From Burkholderia sp. Ac-20365 (GTDB lineage Bacteria; Pseudomonadota; Gammaproteobacteria; Burkholderiales; Burkholderiaceae): 64,000 nt of DNA. The first letter of the stretch is position 1. Every line of letters starts with the position of its first letter. Location: positions 62,001 to 126,000 of the forward strand of contig NZ_JAAGPI010000004.1 of assembly GCF_017104715.1 (NCBI RefSeq), given 5' to 3'. The notes beneath the pieces were generated by a model. It was not told where the DNA came from. It saw nothing but the letters and a program-made list of their open reading frames with translations, and ran no database searches. Of this stretch, positions 31,483 to 40,603 are shown piece by piece. The position numbers and the translations under genes were made by a program.

Positions 31483-31511
31483 CGAACGGAAGGTAACCCC
31501 TTTCCGTTCGT
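31483..31511 (+). terminator. Hairpin after the methyltransferase gene
   Basis: CGAACGGAA and TTCCGTTCG form a 9-bp stem just after the stop, extended by GG/CC with a bulge. No long U-tract follows. The rest of 31512-31764 holds a GATCGC-TTCG-GCGATC hairpin and a degenerate GCCA-GTAA-TGGC leader motif. Confidence 0.55.
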
Positions 31512-31764
31512 CCGTCGTCACGTTACACTGGTTGTGCTTCAAGGGACCGCGCCCCCTGGCGCATGACAGGGCTCTCGCCCGGATCGCTTCGGCGATCGAC
31601 TGCATCACATCAACGAGCATCACGTCATCAGCGTGCCCACTGGCATGGAGTCACCATCCCAGTGCGCGACGCGCACGCCTGCCTTTAATCGCCAGTAATG
31701 GCATGAGGATCGATCCGGCAACCGCCGGCGATAACCGTCCGGACGCACGTCCAGGAAGGCAGAC

Positions 31765-33186
31765 ATGACCATCAAATCGAAATCCATTCTTTCCGACCGC
31801 CTGCAGACCAACGGCAGCGCTCGCGCTACCGGCAAGATCCGTTGCGGCACGAAGGAACTCACGAAAGCAGCAAAGCGCAACGAGCACGCAGTCAAGATTT
31901 TCGAGGCAGGTAAGCGCGATCGGCTTCGTGCTTCCGAAATCGAGAAACTGATTCGCGAGCAGACCGATATCGCGAATCCGATGTATCCGAAAAACACCGA
32001 GTACTTCAACGTGTCAGCGACCGACTTTGTCTTGCCGCTGTTCGCCCAGAAGATCCTCGAAGTCTATGGCGAAGACCGCGGCGAGGGACGTCAGCTGTAC
32101 AAGATGCCTGTCCTTTTCCATTCGGACCATCTCCTCGATTTTTTCCCGCACCGGTTCGAAAGCCATACGGGCCCGGACAAGTTCCGCTCTGCATTCGACG
32201 ACGCAGGTAATCGCGTCTGCGAAGCGCTGCCGGCCATCAAGCCACAGGACATCCTCAAGCAGCGAAGCGCCGGCATCAGACGGGTGCCGCGCCGAGACTG
32301 GCAGGTGCGCAGCCTGTGTGAGCCGCGGGTGTGCAAGGAGTTCCAGACGGGGCAGTGCAAGTTCAGAGGGCAGGTGAAGTTTTTCCTCCCGCTGATTTCT
32401 GGCCTCGGCCTGCTTGTGCTCGAGACGAGTTCGGAATACGCGGCGGAAAACATCTGGGCGACACTGGATCAGATCAAGGATGCCCTCGGGTACATCCCGC
32501 GATCGAATCCCCAGAAGCCAGGACAGCCCGTCTTCATGCTCAGCAAGGTACAGGAGGAGCGCGTCTACTACGACGAGAATGGCGAAAAGAAGAAGGGCCT
32601 GCAGTGGGTTCCTCGACTGACTGCCGATCTCGACATGGGGTCGTTGCTTGCCTCGTCGCATGCTGCTCTCGCTGCACCGACGGTCCCTGCCGCGTGGCTC
32701 GCCAATCCGGCCGCAACGGCGCCCGTCGACGAGCCTGCTCAACAGGCAACGGTGGCGCAGTCAGCCAGTGTCGCAAAACAGGAAACGGTCTCGGTTGTCG
32801 ACCCGGTTCTGGTGCAGATCGAGGCAGGCCTGAAGACGGCCGGCTGCGACGCCGCGCTTTTCTACCGGTACGTCGAAAGGAAGTATGGCGCGCAGTGGCG
32901 TAATCAGCCGGGCGCTCTCCAGCAGACGTTCGACGCGTTGCAGAAACTCATGAAGTACGGCAAGGACATCGACCTCGTCGTGCGTGTGCGACTGATGCCT
33001 CTGGATCTTCAGATCGACGAGGCGCAGTTCGCGGTGTACACGCGGGAAAAGTTTGGTGATGACTGGCACAGGAGTTTTCCCAAAATGCGCCAGATCATCG
33101 GGCATATGGACCAACTCTTCGCCGGCGGCCGCGACGCCGCGCTCCAGACCATCGGGGCGTCCCACGATCTTGCCACGCCCGCGTAA
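31765..33186 (+). CDS. Gp3-like (recombination directionality factor-type) protein
   Basis: This 473-residue protein resembles the Gp3-like family found in actinophages and on plasmids. Matching features are an N-terminal GKIRCGTKELT...YFNVSATD segment, a cysteine group SLCEPRVCKEFQTGQCKFRG, and the following FFLPLISGLGLLVLETSS. Some members act as recombination directionality factors for serine integrases; in most plasmids the role is unknown. The C-terminal 150 residues are a separate helical part after an Ala-rich linker. No serine integrase is seen in this window. ATG at 31765 follows CAGGAAGG. Confidence 0.6.
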   Translation: MTIKSKSILSDRLQTNGSARATGKIRCGTKELTKAAKRNEHAVKIFEAGKRDRLRASEIEKLIREQTDIANPMYPKNTEYFNVSATDFVLPLFAQKILEVYGEDRGEGRQLYKMPVLFHSDHLLDFFPHRFESHTGPDKFRSAFDDAGNRVCEALPAIKPQDILKQRSAGIRRVPRRDWQVRSLCEPRVCKEFQTGQCKFRGQVKFFLPLISGLGLLVLETSSEYAAENIWATLDQIKDALGYIPRSNPQKPGQPVFMLSKVQEERVYYDENGEKKKGLQWVPRLTADLDMGSLLASSHAALAAPTVPAAWLANPAATAPVDEPAQQATVAQSASVAKQETVSVVDPVLVQIEAGLKTAGCDAALFYRYVERKYGAQWRNQPGALQQTFDALQKLMKYGKDIDLVVRVRLMPLDLQIDEAQFAVYTREKFGDDWHRSFPKMRQIIGHMDQLFAGGRDAALQTIGASHDLATPA

Positions 33187-33192
33187 CGGGTA

Positions 33193-33353
33193 ACAGGAAG
33201 GCCTCTCCCGGGGCTTTCCTGAGCGGTAGGGTGAAATCAGTATCAACACAGAAAGCCGCCTAGCGGCTTTCCCAAGGCTTCGGTCTTGGGAAAGCCTCTC
33301 TCTCCTCCTGTCCTGTTTTTATACGCCGCTCAATGCGGCAGGAGGGGATTCTC
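33193..33353 (+). promoter_or_regulatory. Leader with competing hairpins before the SbcD-like gene
   Basis: A: GAAAGCCGC (33251-33259)/GCGGCTTTC (33263-33271). B: GGCTTTCCCAAG (33265-33276)/CTTGGGAAAGCC (33285-33296), 12 perfect pairs, exclusive with A. Then a pyrimidine tract containing CTCCT, a GCCGC-TCAAT-GCGGC hairpin and the SD AGGAGG, which CTCCT could mask. Confidence 0.7.
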
Positions 33354-34670
33354 ATGAACCAGCAATCCGGACGGGCTGTGCGGATCGCTCATTTGAGCGA
33401 CCTTCACTACGCGCCGACGACCATCGCCGAGGTTGGGCCGTGCATGGAAAGCGCGGTATCGGACGCCATCGCAGCAAACGTTGATGTCGCCATCATCACG
33501 GGCGACTCAACTGATCGCCCACTCGGCGCTCACGTCCCGGCATTTCAGGACTTCGTACGGCAGGTTCAGCGCCTGGCAAATCATTGCCCGGTTCTGCTGC
33601 TACAGGGCACCTTCTCGCACGAACCACTGGGCATGCTCCATCTTTTCAGTTTTGTCTCCGCGCGTTTTGGCATTGAGGTGGTGGACCGCATTGGCCAGAT
33701 CGCGCTGATCGACAAACGCTGGAAGTGGGTGCAGTCCGCCGGCGAGTGCAGAGGTGCCGACCTTGTCGTGTCAGCCGTTCCTACCGTCAATCGTGCGGAT
33801 CTGATCGCATCGGTCGGCGCGGAACACGTCGCACAGGCAATGGGTGACGTGCTCGCGGGACTCATGGCTGGCGTCTTCGCACCCATCAATCGCGAACTGC
33901 GCGCGATGGGCATACCGACCGTTCTCATTGGGCACGGAACGGTAAGCGGTGCGCGCACGGAAACGGGTGTTCCGATGGATGGCCTCGATCACGAGTTCAC
34001 GACGGGCGGGCTGTATGCCGCGCTCTGTTCCGCCGTGATGCTCGGCCACATCCATCAGCACCAGAGCTGGTCGCGCGAGTTCGAGGGCGTCTCACAGCTG
34101 ATTGCATACGCCGGCAGTATCGGTCGCAATCACTGGGGTGAAACCGGCAAGCGCGGTTTCCTCATCTGGGAAGTCCTCGCACGCTCCGCCAGTTTCGATT
34201 TTGTCGAGACGCCGGCATGCCGGATGGTGGACTTCACATTCGAAGGCGCCCCGGACCTCGACTATCTGAGGACGAACGCTAGCGATCTGTCTGGCGCATT
34301 TGTGCGCGTCACGTACGAAATCGACGAGGAGTTCGCGTCGACGGTAGATCGCAAGGCCATCCGGGAAATTCTGCGGATGGCGCAGGAGGTGCATATCGAC
34401 GGTCGGGTGATCCCGGCCATCCGTCGACGCGCACCAGGCATTTCCCGGCTCGCATCACTCGCGCTGAAGGCGGCGCGCTGGTGCGAGGCAACCGGCAACG
34501 AAGCAGAAGCATCAATGATCGTCCCGCGTCTGGAGATGCTCCAGACGTCGGACCCGCAAACCATCGCTACATCCATCCTGAAAGGACTTCAACATGAAAA
34601 AAACGATCAAGGCAATCGCCGCGCTGACGCTGTTGACGGCGTCGACGCTGTCGCATGCGGGCCGGTATGA
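33354..34670 (+). CDS. SbcD/Mre11-like metallophosphoesterase
   Basis: This 438-residue protein carries calcineurin-like phosphoesterase motifs in order: HLSDLHY (D-x-H), ITGDSTDR (GD), QGTFSHE (replacing the usual GNHE), IGHGTVSG and GHIHQHQ (GHxH). That is the pattern of SbcD/Mre11 nucleases, with the third motif altered (Asn to Thr). With the SbcC-like ATPase downstream it should form a complex acting on DNA ends or hairpins. Its 3' end overlaps the next gene by 77 bases, so the last 25 residues may be poorly conserved. ATG at 33354 follows AGGAGGGG. Confidence 0.85.
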   Translation: MNQQSGRAVRIAHLSDLHYAPTTIAEVGPCMESAVSDAIAANVDVAIITGDSTDRPLGAHVPAFQDFVRQVQRLANHCPVLLLQGTFSHEPLGMLHLFSFVSARFGIEVVDRIGQIALIDKRWKWVQSAGECRGADLVVSAVPTVNRADLIASVGAEHVAQAMGDVLAGLMAGVFAPINRELRAMGIPTVLIGHGTVSGARTETGVPMDGLDHEFTTGGLYAALCSAVMLGHIHQHQSWSREFEGVSQLIAYAGSIGRNHWGETGKRGFLIWEVLARSASFDFVETPACRMVDFTFEGAPDLDYLRTNASDLSGAFVRVTYEIDEEFASTVDRKAIREILRMAQEVHIDGRVIPAIRRRAPGISRLASLALKAARWCEATGNEAEASMIVPRLEMLQTSDPQTIATSILKGLQHEKNDQGNRRADAVDGVDAVACGPV

Positions 34671-35301
34671 CTGGATCGCGGAAAGCGTCCAGCCCGTAGC
34701 GGACGTCATCACGAAAGCAGAAAACAAGGTGTCGTCGGCTATGGGTGCTCCCAAGGCGTCCGAGGCAAACGCCGATCTTCCGTCGATCACGAGCAAGGGC
34801 CACGCGAACTGCGACAGCATTCCGCTGCCTCCAGGCTCGACCCTCGACGTCGGCTTCTCGCCCGAGGGCACAGCGGAAGCGAAGGTGGTTAAAGCAATCC
34901 GTGAAGCGAGCGCCGGTAAGGGCGAGCATTCGATCCGCATGGCCGCCTACGAGTTCACCTCGTGGCCGGTAGCCAAGGCACTCGTCGCGGCGAAGGATGC
35001 CGGCGTGAAGGTCGCGGTCGTCGTCGACGCGAAGGAGAACCAGAAAAAGGCGTCGAAGGTCAGCTATCTCGTGGGCCACGGAATTCCGGTCCGCATGGAT
35101 AGCAGCATCGCGATGCTCCACGACAAGGCGATCATCATCAATTCTGACACCGTCGAACTTGGCTCCTTCAACTACACGGCAGCTGCCGCCTCCGCAGAAC
35201 ATGCGGAGAACGCCGTGATTCTGCGACACGCGCCCGCTGTGGCTGCGTGCTATGCAGTTCATTGGCGGAAGCTGTGGGAGCAATCGACACCCGTGAAGTG
35301 A
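34594..35301 (+). CDS. Secreted PLD-family nuclease (Nuc-like)
   Basis: This 235-residue protein has a signal peptide (MKKTIKAIAALTLLTASTLSHA) and a single phospholipase D-type motif: LHDKAIIIN at 175-183 followed by GSFNYT. This is the layout of the plasmid pKM101 nuclease Nuc, which works as a dimer with one HKD per subunit. The usual Asp of HxKxxxxD appears as Asn183, which may lower activity. It should act in the periplasm. The start codon lies within the SbcD-like gene behind GAAAGGA, implying coupled expression. Confidence 0.85.
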   Translation: MKKTIKAIAALTLLTASTLSHAGRYDWIAESVQPVADVITKAENKVSSAMGAPKASEANADLPSITSKGHANCDSIPLPPGSTLDVGFSPEGTAEAKVVKAIREASAGKGEHSIRMAAYEFTSWPVAKALVAAKDAGVKVAVVVDAKENQKKASKVSYLVGHGIPVRMDSSIAMLHDKAIIINSDTVELGSFNYTAAAASAEHAENAVILRHAPAVAACYAVHWRKLWEQSTPVK

Positions 35302-35319
35302 ACTGAAAGTGATATGGGC

Positions 35320-35543
35320 CACCGGCGATCCTCTGGATCGCCGGTGTGTCTCCAATCAGCACTGGTATCCGTTCCCCGTTTGTTGTATTCTTTGCTCGCC
35401 GCCAGCGCGGCATTAACGCATTAAAAATCGCAGGTGTTTTTCCTTGCCGCAAGGCTGCCAAGGACAAGCATCTACGTCGATCTCTCTGAGACTCCGGCTC
35501 CGGACGTTTTCAAATCGCCGCTCCTGCGGCATGGAGATCGAAA
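35320..35543 (+). promoter_or_regulatory. Leader of the SbcC-like gene
   Basis: A 12-bp hairpin CACCGGCGATCC/GGATCGCCGGTG (about 35320-35346) follows the nuclease gene. There are two GCC-type hairpins: GCCGC-CAGC-GCGGC near 35400 (no gene follows it directly) and GCCGC-TCC-TGCGGC after TTTTCAAATC just before the SD. Confidence 0.55.
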
Positions 35544-37973
35544 ATGAAGCCACTTGGGCTCTATCTGAAGGGCTTTTCAGGGATCACGTACGGTCTTCAC
35601 AAAGACGAGATCACCCTGGACCTCACGGCCATCCCCGAAACTGCAACACTCATCGCTCTGTCTGCGCCGAATGGCAAAGGCAAGTCGACGATCCTCGATA
35701 ACCTCCACCCGTACCGCATCATGCCGGGGCGGGCGCGAGGCAAAGCAACCCCCACCGCGTTTTCCTACTGGAACGAACTCGCATCGCCTGTCGCTGAAAA
35801 GCGCTTCGACTGGGAGCACGAAGGGGCCGTCTACCGGACCCATCTGCTATTCAAGTCCACGGGCAAAAGTCAGTCCCAGTCGGCGTATCTACTCGAGCGT
35901 CGCGGCCTGAACTGGGAGCCAGTCAGTATGCCGGACGGCACAAAGTCGGACGGCAGCGTCGCGTCGTACGACCGGTGCCTTGAAGCAATCCTCGGCAAGT
36001 GTCCGGTATTTGTCACGACTGCCTTCGCGGCTTCCAAGCGAACCATGCTGGCCGCGTATGACACGAGCGACATCAAGAAACTGCTCAGCATCTGGCTCGA
36101 CGTCGAACGCCTCATCAAGATGAGCGATGACGCTGCCAAAGTCTCCGCGCTGCTTCAGGTGAAGCTCGATGAGATGCACACCCAATTGCGCGACGAGCAG
36201 TCGATACGGGACGCTGTACGTGTCGCGAACGAACTTCGCGCGCGCCTCACCGGCCAGATTGAAGCGCAGAACATCGCACTTCACTCAGCCGAGACCGTCG
36301 CAGAGGACGCCCGCCAGTCGGTCGTGCGCCTTGATGCACAGGTCGAGGGTATGCGCCAGATCGAGGTTCAGCGTGCGGACCTGCGCAGGCAGATCAACGA
36401 GGAGCGCAGTCGCGCGGAAGACCTGGCCGGTTCGATCCGCAAGCAGGCGAATGCGGCACTCGAACTCCACCGGCAGCAGGAGCGCGATCTCACGCAGAAC
36501 CTCACGGCAACCGCGCAGGACATCCGCCAGATCCGGGTGCAGCTCGAAACAGTCGAGGCCCGGATTGGTGAAGAGGCTGGCGTCATCGCGGCAGCCACGA
36601 AACTGGCCGAGGTTCAAAAATGCCAGACGGATATCACCTCGCAACTGGAGGTGATCGCCCGGAAGGTCGCAGAACTCAAGCCACATCGTGTCATTGTCGT
36701 GCAGCAGACGGAATTGCAGGCGAACGCTTTCACGAACGGAAGCGCGACGCGGCAGCGTATCGAGCAGATCGAGAACACGGCAGCGTTGGCTGGCAAGGTG
36801 CCGTGTGTGGCGACCGACCTGCAGTCGCGATGCGAACTGTTGAACGACGCGCTGGCGGCCAAAGCGCAACTTCAATCGGTGACGACTGAACTGTTCCGCC
36901 TTCGCAAGGAGTACCGGTCGGCTGGTGAGTTGCTCAAGCGTGCCGGTGTCGAAGTCGCGAAGCTCGACGAGCTCGAAACCCAGGAAAGCCGCTTGCGTGC
37001 TGAATTGGGCGAACTGGCCACACAGGCTACTGCACTGGCCGCAACGGCGGCGCGGGCACAGTCAATCGCCGAGGCGAGACAGCAGCTACCCGTGCTCCGG
37101 TCGACCTTGTCCCAGAAGGAGCAGCATCTGGCCGAAGTCGAAGGCCGACGAGCAGCGAACGCCAGGGCATCGCAGGCGCTCGACGCGGAAGTCGAGGCGA
37201 AGGTCGGCGAGTGCCGGAAAGCGTCTGGTCTGGCGGTACAGGTCCTCGAACAGCGGCTTGCCGGTCTCCCCGCCGAGATCGCTGCACAGGTCAGGGCGGA
37301 CGCTCTGGCGGCGCGTAACAACGCGGAGCAGGCAGTCGCGGTTGCAAAGCAGAAGCTCGCCGAATCTCGCGGGCAACTGACAGACGCTGAGCGCCAACTC
37401 GCGCAGGTGCAGGTGAAGCTCGAGCAGCTCGAACCTGTTCGGTGCATGGCCGACACGCTCTCGATAGAGATCGCCCACTGGAAGCAGACCTCGTCTGCCG
37501 CTGGCAAGGACGGCCTGGTCGCATTCGAGATTGACGACGCCGGTCCGGAAATTTCCGCCTACGCGAACGAGTTGCTCAAGCAGTGCTACGACGGTCAGTT
37601 TGTCGTGCGCTTTGCGACGCAGCACGAGTTGCGCAGCGGCGAGGTCCGGGAGGGCTTCGACATCAAGGTCCGCGACACACAGGGCGGCCCCGAGAAGTCG
37701 ATCGACGATCTCAGTGGTGGGCAGGAAGTTTTCGTCAATGAGTGCGTCACCCGTGCAGTCGCGCTGTATCTCGCCGAATCCGGCAGGTATCGGTACGACA
37801 CGCTGTTCACGGATGAGGCAGACGGTCCGCTTGACGAGGATAAGAAGCGCAAGTTCATCGCGATGAAGCGCAAGGTGCTCGAAATTGGGCGCTATAGCCG
37901 CGAATACTTCGTTACCCAGACGAAGGAACTGCAAGGAATGGCCGACTACGTTATCGACGTGGCCGCGCTGTAA
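35544..37973 (+). CDS. SbcC/Rad50-like SMC-type ATPase
   Basis: This 809-residue protein has a Walker A APNGKGKST near residue 45 and long coiled-coil arms from about 190 to 640. The C-terminal half carries an ABC signature DDLSGGQ and Walker B DTLFTDEADGPLD. That is the SbcC/Rad50 layout, shorter than E. coli SbcC (1048), and no CxxC zinc hook is obvious. It should partner the SbcD-like nuclease encoded 2 kb upstream; the two are separated by the Nuc-like gene. Confidence 0.88.
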   Translation: MKPLGLYLKGFSGITYGLHKDEITLDLTAIPETATLIALSAPNGKGKSTILDNLHPYRIMPGRARGKATPTAFSYWNELASPVAEKRFDWEHEGAVYRTHLLFKSTGKSQSQSAYLLERRGLNWEPVSMPDGTKSDGSVASYDRCLEAILGKCPVFVTTAFAASKRTMLAAYDTSDIKKLLSIWLDVERLIKMSDDAAKVSALLQVKLDEMHTQLRDEQSIRDAVRVANELRARLTGQIEAQNIALHSAETVAEDARQSVVRLDAQVEGMRQIEVQRADLRRQINEERSRAEDLAGSIRKQANAALELHRQQERDLTQNLTATAQDIRQIRVQLETVEARIGEEAGVIAAATKLAEVQKCQTDITSQLEVIARKVAELKPHRVIVVQQTELQANAFTNGSATRQRIEQIENTAALAGKVPCVATDLQSRCELLNDALAAKAQLQSVTTELFRLRKEYRSAGELLKRAGVEVAKLDELETQESRLRAELGELATQATALAATAARAQSIAEARQQLPVLRSTLSQKEQHLAEVEGRRAANARASQALDAEVEAKVGECRKASGLAVQVLEQRLAGLPAEIAAQVRADALAARNNAEQAVAVAKQKLAESRGQLTDAERQLAQVQVKLEQLEPVRCMADTLSIEIAHWKQTSSAAGKDGLVAFEIDDAGPEISAYANELLKQCYDGQFVVRFATQHELRSGEVREGFDIKVRDTQGGPEKSIDDLSGGQEVFVNECVTRAVALYLAESGRYRYDTLFTDEADGPLDEDKKRKFIAMKRKVLEIGRYSREYFVTQTKELQGMADYVIDVAAL

Positions 37974-37979
37974 CCGAGC

Positions 37980-38095
37980 GGGAAAGCCCGAAAGGCTTTT
38001 CCCCTGTGGTCGCGATGCGATCCCAGGGGTAAGGCTTCATGGCCCGTTTCTCCGGTTTTTAACGCCCTTGATGGGGCATCACCCACGGAGAAACT
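37980..38095 (+). promoter_or_regulatory. Leader of the 38096 gene
   Basis: A: GGGAAAGCC/GGCTTTTCCC (37980-38003). B: CCCCTG (38001-38006)/CAGGGG (38024-38029) with inner GGTCGC/GCGATCC; the two overlap. SD stem: TTCTCCG (38048-38054) pairs perfectly with CGGAGAA (38086-38092), around a GCCC-TTGAT-GGGGC hairpin. Confidence 0.7.
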
Positions 38096-38770
38096 ATGAA
38101 CTGGGGAATCGTTGTGAAAAGTCTTGAGCGCGTTGACAGCGCGAAGGTGATGCCGGAGGCACCCGCACCCGTCGTTGCCACAAAGCCGAAGAAAGCAGCC
38201 AAATCCGCTGCCGTCTGCGCGACTGTCGTGACCGCTCACGCGAAGCTCAGCGAAGTTCGTACCGTTTCGCTGGCGGAGCCTGACGACCTCGATGACGACG
38301 TCGTTGTCGTTGAAGCGAGCAGTCAGATTGAAATCGACCGGTCGGACAGCGCGGAGACCATCCTCGCGAAGTCGATGTGGAACCTGATGGGCAACGACCT
38401 GCGCGCGAGCTTCCAGTGCGTCGCCCTCGAGGAGTCGTCAGGGGACCTGTTCGGTCCTTTTACGGCACCGGATGCCAATCAGACGCGGCTGTATGACTGC
38501 CTCGCGTGGATCTACAGCTTCCAGCGTCCACGACGCACGGAAGTGATCGATGGGAAGGTGGTCAAGGATGTCTGCGTGACGATCGAGTGGGTTGCAAACC
38601 AGCTCGGCTGCGACGTGCACGCATTGCGTCGTCGTCTTGGCCGTGTGATGCGCCCGCATCTGAAGGGTCTGCTTCGCACCGTCGCAAAGATCACAAGTCC
38701 GGGCTTTGTCCGTGACTGTGAAATGAAGCTGGCGGAGTACGTCGATGTCACAGGTTGGAGGGTTCAGTAA
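38096..38770 (+). CDS. Hypothetical protein (224 aa)
   Basis: I do not recognise this protein. ATG at 38096 follows CGGAGAAACT. An Ala/Lys-rich and acidic N-terminal 90 residues is followed by a helical domain with a helix-turn-helix-like stretch (CVTIEWVANQLGCDVHALRRRLGRVMRPHLKG), suggesting DNA binding. The stop overlaps the next start (TAATG), so the two are co-translated. Confidence 0.7.
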   Translation: MNWGIVVKSLERVDSAKVMPEAPAPVVATKPKKAAKSAAVCATVVTAHAKLSEVRTVSLAEPDDLDDDVVVVEASSQIEIDRSDSAETILAKSMWNLMGNDLRASFQCVALEESSGDLFGPFTAPDANQTRLYDCLAWIYSFQRPRRTEVIDGKVVKDVCVTIEWVANQLGCDVHALRRRLGRVMRPHLKGLLRTVAKITSPGFVRDCEMKLAEYVDVTGWRVQ

Positions 38771-39930
38771 TGGGCTCCATGAACCTTGGCATTTTCGGCG
38801 TCGCTCTGCTGGTGTTCCGCGCGGCGTTCTACATCGTGAAGCACGTCTTCATGGGGTTCCGCGAAGTTGCGCGTTACACCGCGCGGGTCTTTATGACCTA
38901 TCGGATCACGCGGCGCGAAGAGCAGGCTGTCGATGTCGCGAAAGCGAAGCTGGATTCGCAGGCGGGTGAAGCGGCGTCTGTCGCTGAACCCGCTGTGGCC
39001 GCAGCCCCTCAGAAGCGGGAAGCGCCGTCAGCCTCAGCGACGCCAGTCGAAAGACAGGCGCCCGCTGCTGCAAAGACAGCCGCTCCTTCGACGGAGGAAG
39101 CGGTTCGCAGCGGTTTGCACGCGTGCGACGTAACGATCGCCGACAAGCACGCCATCCGGAAGATCGGGGGACGTCCGTATCGGTTCTCGATGTATCGCGA
39201 CGCGGGCAAGGTGGAACGGTTCGATCAGAAGGAACAGTCGAAGCTTGAACCGTTTACCCGGAGCCTGGCAAAGAAGCATGGTCTTGCCTTCAGCCTCGAC
39301 GAAGCGATCCGATTCACGGCAACGCAAATCGCAGCCGCGAAGAAGTCGCCCGCACCGTCCCAACCGGCCAAACCGGGGAAGACATCGAAAGCTGCAGCGC
39401 CGGCCCCGGACGAGCGACAGCCTGCGCCGGACGCCATGCCGGACTACGGTGACGGTGATCTGCCGCCGGAAATGCCGCCGTGGATGAACACCGAGTCCAT
39501 GAGTTCGCAGCAGGAAGACCACTACGAGCAGTTTGTCGCTCGAGAGGCAAAGATGGCGCCCCCGGAGGTTGGTCAAACCAGTGTCGACGACGAGGAACCC
39601 ACATGGGAACCCGACGCCTACCAGGGTGTGATCAAAACTCTTGAGTGGCAAGCCCGCAGGCGTTCGGGTGGTCGCGGATTCAAGATCTACACGATGACTC
39701 TCGATACCGAGTCGGACGGAGATAAGGAGTTCGGCGGCGTCGAGATGCAAACTCTCGCGCAACGCTTCGACCTGAAGGTGGGCGACACGGTGCAGATTCG
39801 CAAGGGCACGCAGCCCTTCACGACCGTGAAGGGTGACGGCGAGTCCGAACGGCGAACCCGCAACGTTTTCAACCTGCATGTGGTTGCGCGGGCAATGAAC
39901 GGACGTCGTCGCTACGCGAACGGTAAGTAA
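38770..39930 (+). CDS. Membrane-anchored protein with disordered linker (386 aa)
   Basis: I do not recognise this protein. It starts in the TAATG overlap. One hydrophobic segment at about 6-26 is followed by a basic stretch, an Ala/Pro-rich linker, and a small domain at about 115-185. A second acidic/Pro-rich linker leads to a C-terminal domain ([31 protein letters not shown]...[14 protein letters not shown]) with an OB-like beta pattern. Position before ssb suggests a DNA-metabolism role (inference). Confidence 0.7.
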   Translation: MGSMNLGIFGVALLVFRAAFYIVKHVFMGFREVARYTARVFMTYRITRREEQAVDVAKAKLDSQAGEAASVAEPAVAAAPQKREAPSASATPVERQAPAAAKTAAPSTEEAVRSGLHACDVTIADKHAIRKIGGRPYRFSMYRDAGKVERFDQKEQSKLEPFTRSLAKKHGLAFSLDEAIRFTATQIAAAKKSPAPSQPAKPGKTSKAAAPAPDERQPAPDAMPDYGDGDLPPEMPPWMNTESMSSQQEDHYEQFVAREAKMAPPEVGQTSVDDEEPTWEPDAYQGVIKTLEWQARRRSGGRGFKIYTMTLDTESDGDKEFGGVEMQTLAQRFDLKVGDTVQIRKGTQPFTTVKGDGESERRTRNVFNLHVVARAMNGRRRYANGK

Positions 39931-39940
39931 CTGGAGAGGA

Positions 39941-40010
39941 GGGCGCGAAGTATCGCGCCCGACTCGCACGAATTTTTCAACGGCTTCGAGCGAAGCCTGG
40001 AGGGAAGCAA
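39941..40010 (+). promoter_or_regulatory. Terminator plus leader before ssb
   Basis: GGGCGCGA (39941-39948)/TCGCGCCC (39953-39960) is a terminator-like hairpin. It is followed by ATTTTTCAAC, a GGCTTC-GAGC-GAAGCC hairpin and the SD TGGAGGG. Outer pairing with the SD is not obvious here. Confidence 0.6.
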
Positions 40011-40592
40011 ATGGCATCAGTGAACAAGGTCATCCTTGTCGGGAATCTCGGAGCCGATCCGGAGGTACGTTATCTGCCCAGCGGCGACGCGGTGGCAAAC
40101 ATCCGGCTGGCAACGACCGATCGCTATAAGGACAAGCAGAGCGGGGAGTTCAAAGAGAGCGTCGAGTGGCACCGGGTGAATTTTTTTGGGCGCCTAGCTG
40201 AAATCGTTTCGGAATACTTAAAGAAGGGTTCGTCCGTTTACATCGAGGGACGCATCCGCACGCGCAAGTACCAGGCTCAGGACGGCACCGATCGCTATTC
40301 AACCGAGATCGTTGCCGACCAGATGCAGATGCTTGGCGGCCGCGGCGGCGGCGACGGTGCCGACGGCGAACAACGCAGTGGAAACGGCAACCGTAGTCGG
40401 CCAGCAGGCAGCAGTGGCGGCGCTCGTTCTGCGGGTGGCAGCAACGGCTCGTCACCGGGACAAGCAACTGGTGCGCGACCCGCGACCGGCAGCTATCCTC
40501 AAGGCGGTGGGTTCGACGAGATGGATAACGATATTCCGTTTCCGGTCCTAACTAATTTCACGGATTCGCAACGGATGTATAGCGAATTCTAG
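40011..40592 (+). CDS. ssb: Single-stranded DNA-binding protein
   Basis: This 193-residue SSB has a normal OB fold ([53 protein letters not shown]) and a Gly/Ser/Arg-rich linker. The acidic tip DNDIPF, normally the very end, lies at about 172-177 and is followed by 16 extra residues ([16 protein letters not shown]). In known SSBs the free terminal Phe docks partner proteins, so this tail may block or change partner binding. It may come from a lost stop codon. ATG at 40011 follows TGGAGGG. Confidence 0.95.
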   Translation: MASVNKVILVGNLGADPEVRYLPSGDAVANIRLATTDRYKDKQSGEFKESVEWHRVNFFGRLAEIVSEYLKKGSSVYIEGRIRTRKYQAQDGTDRYSTEIVADQMQMLGGRGGGDGADGEQRSGNGNRSRPAGSSGGARSAGGSNGSSPGQATGARPATGSYPQGGGFDEMDNDIPFPVLTNFTDSQRMYSEF

Positions 40593-40603
40593 AAAAAATG
40601 CGT

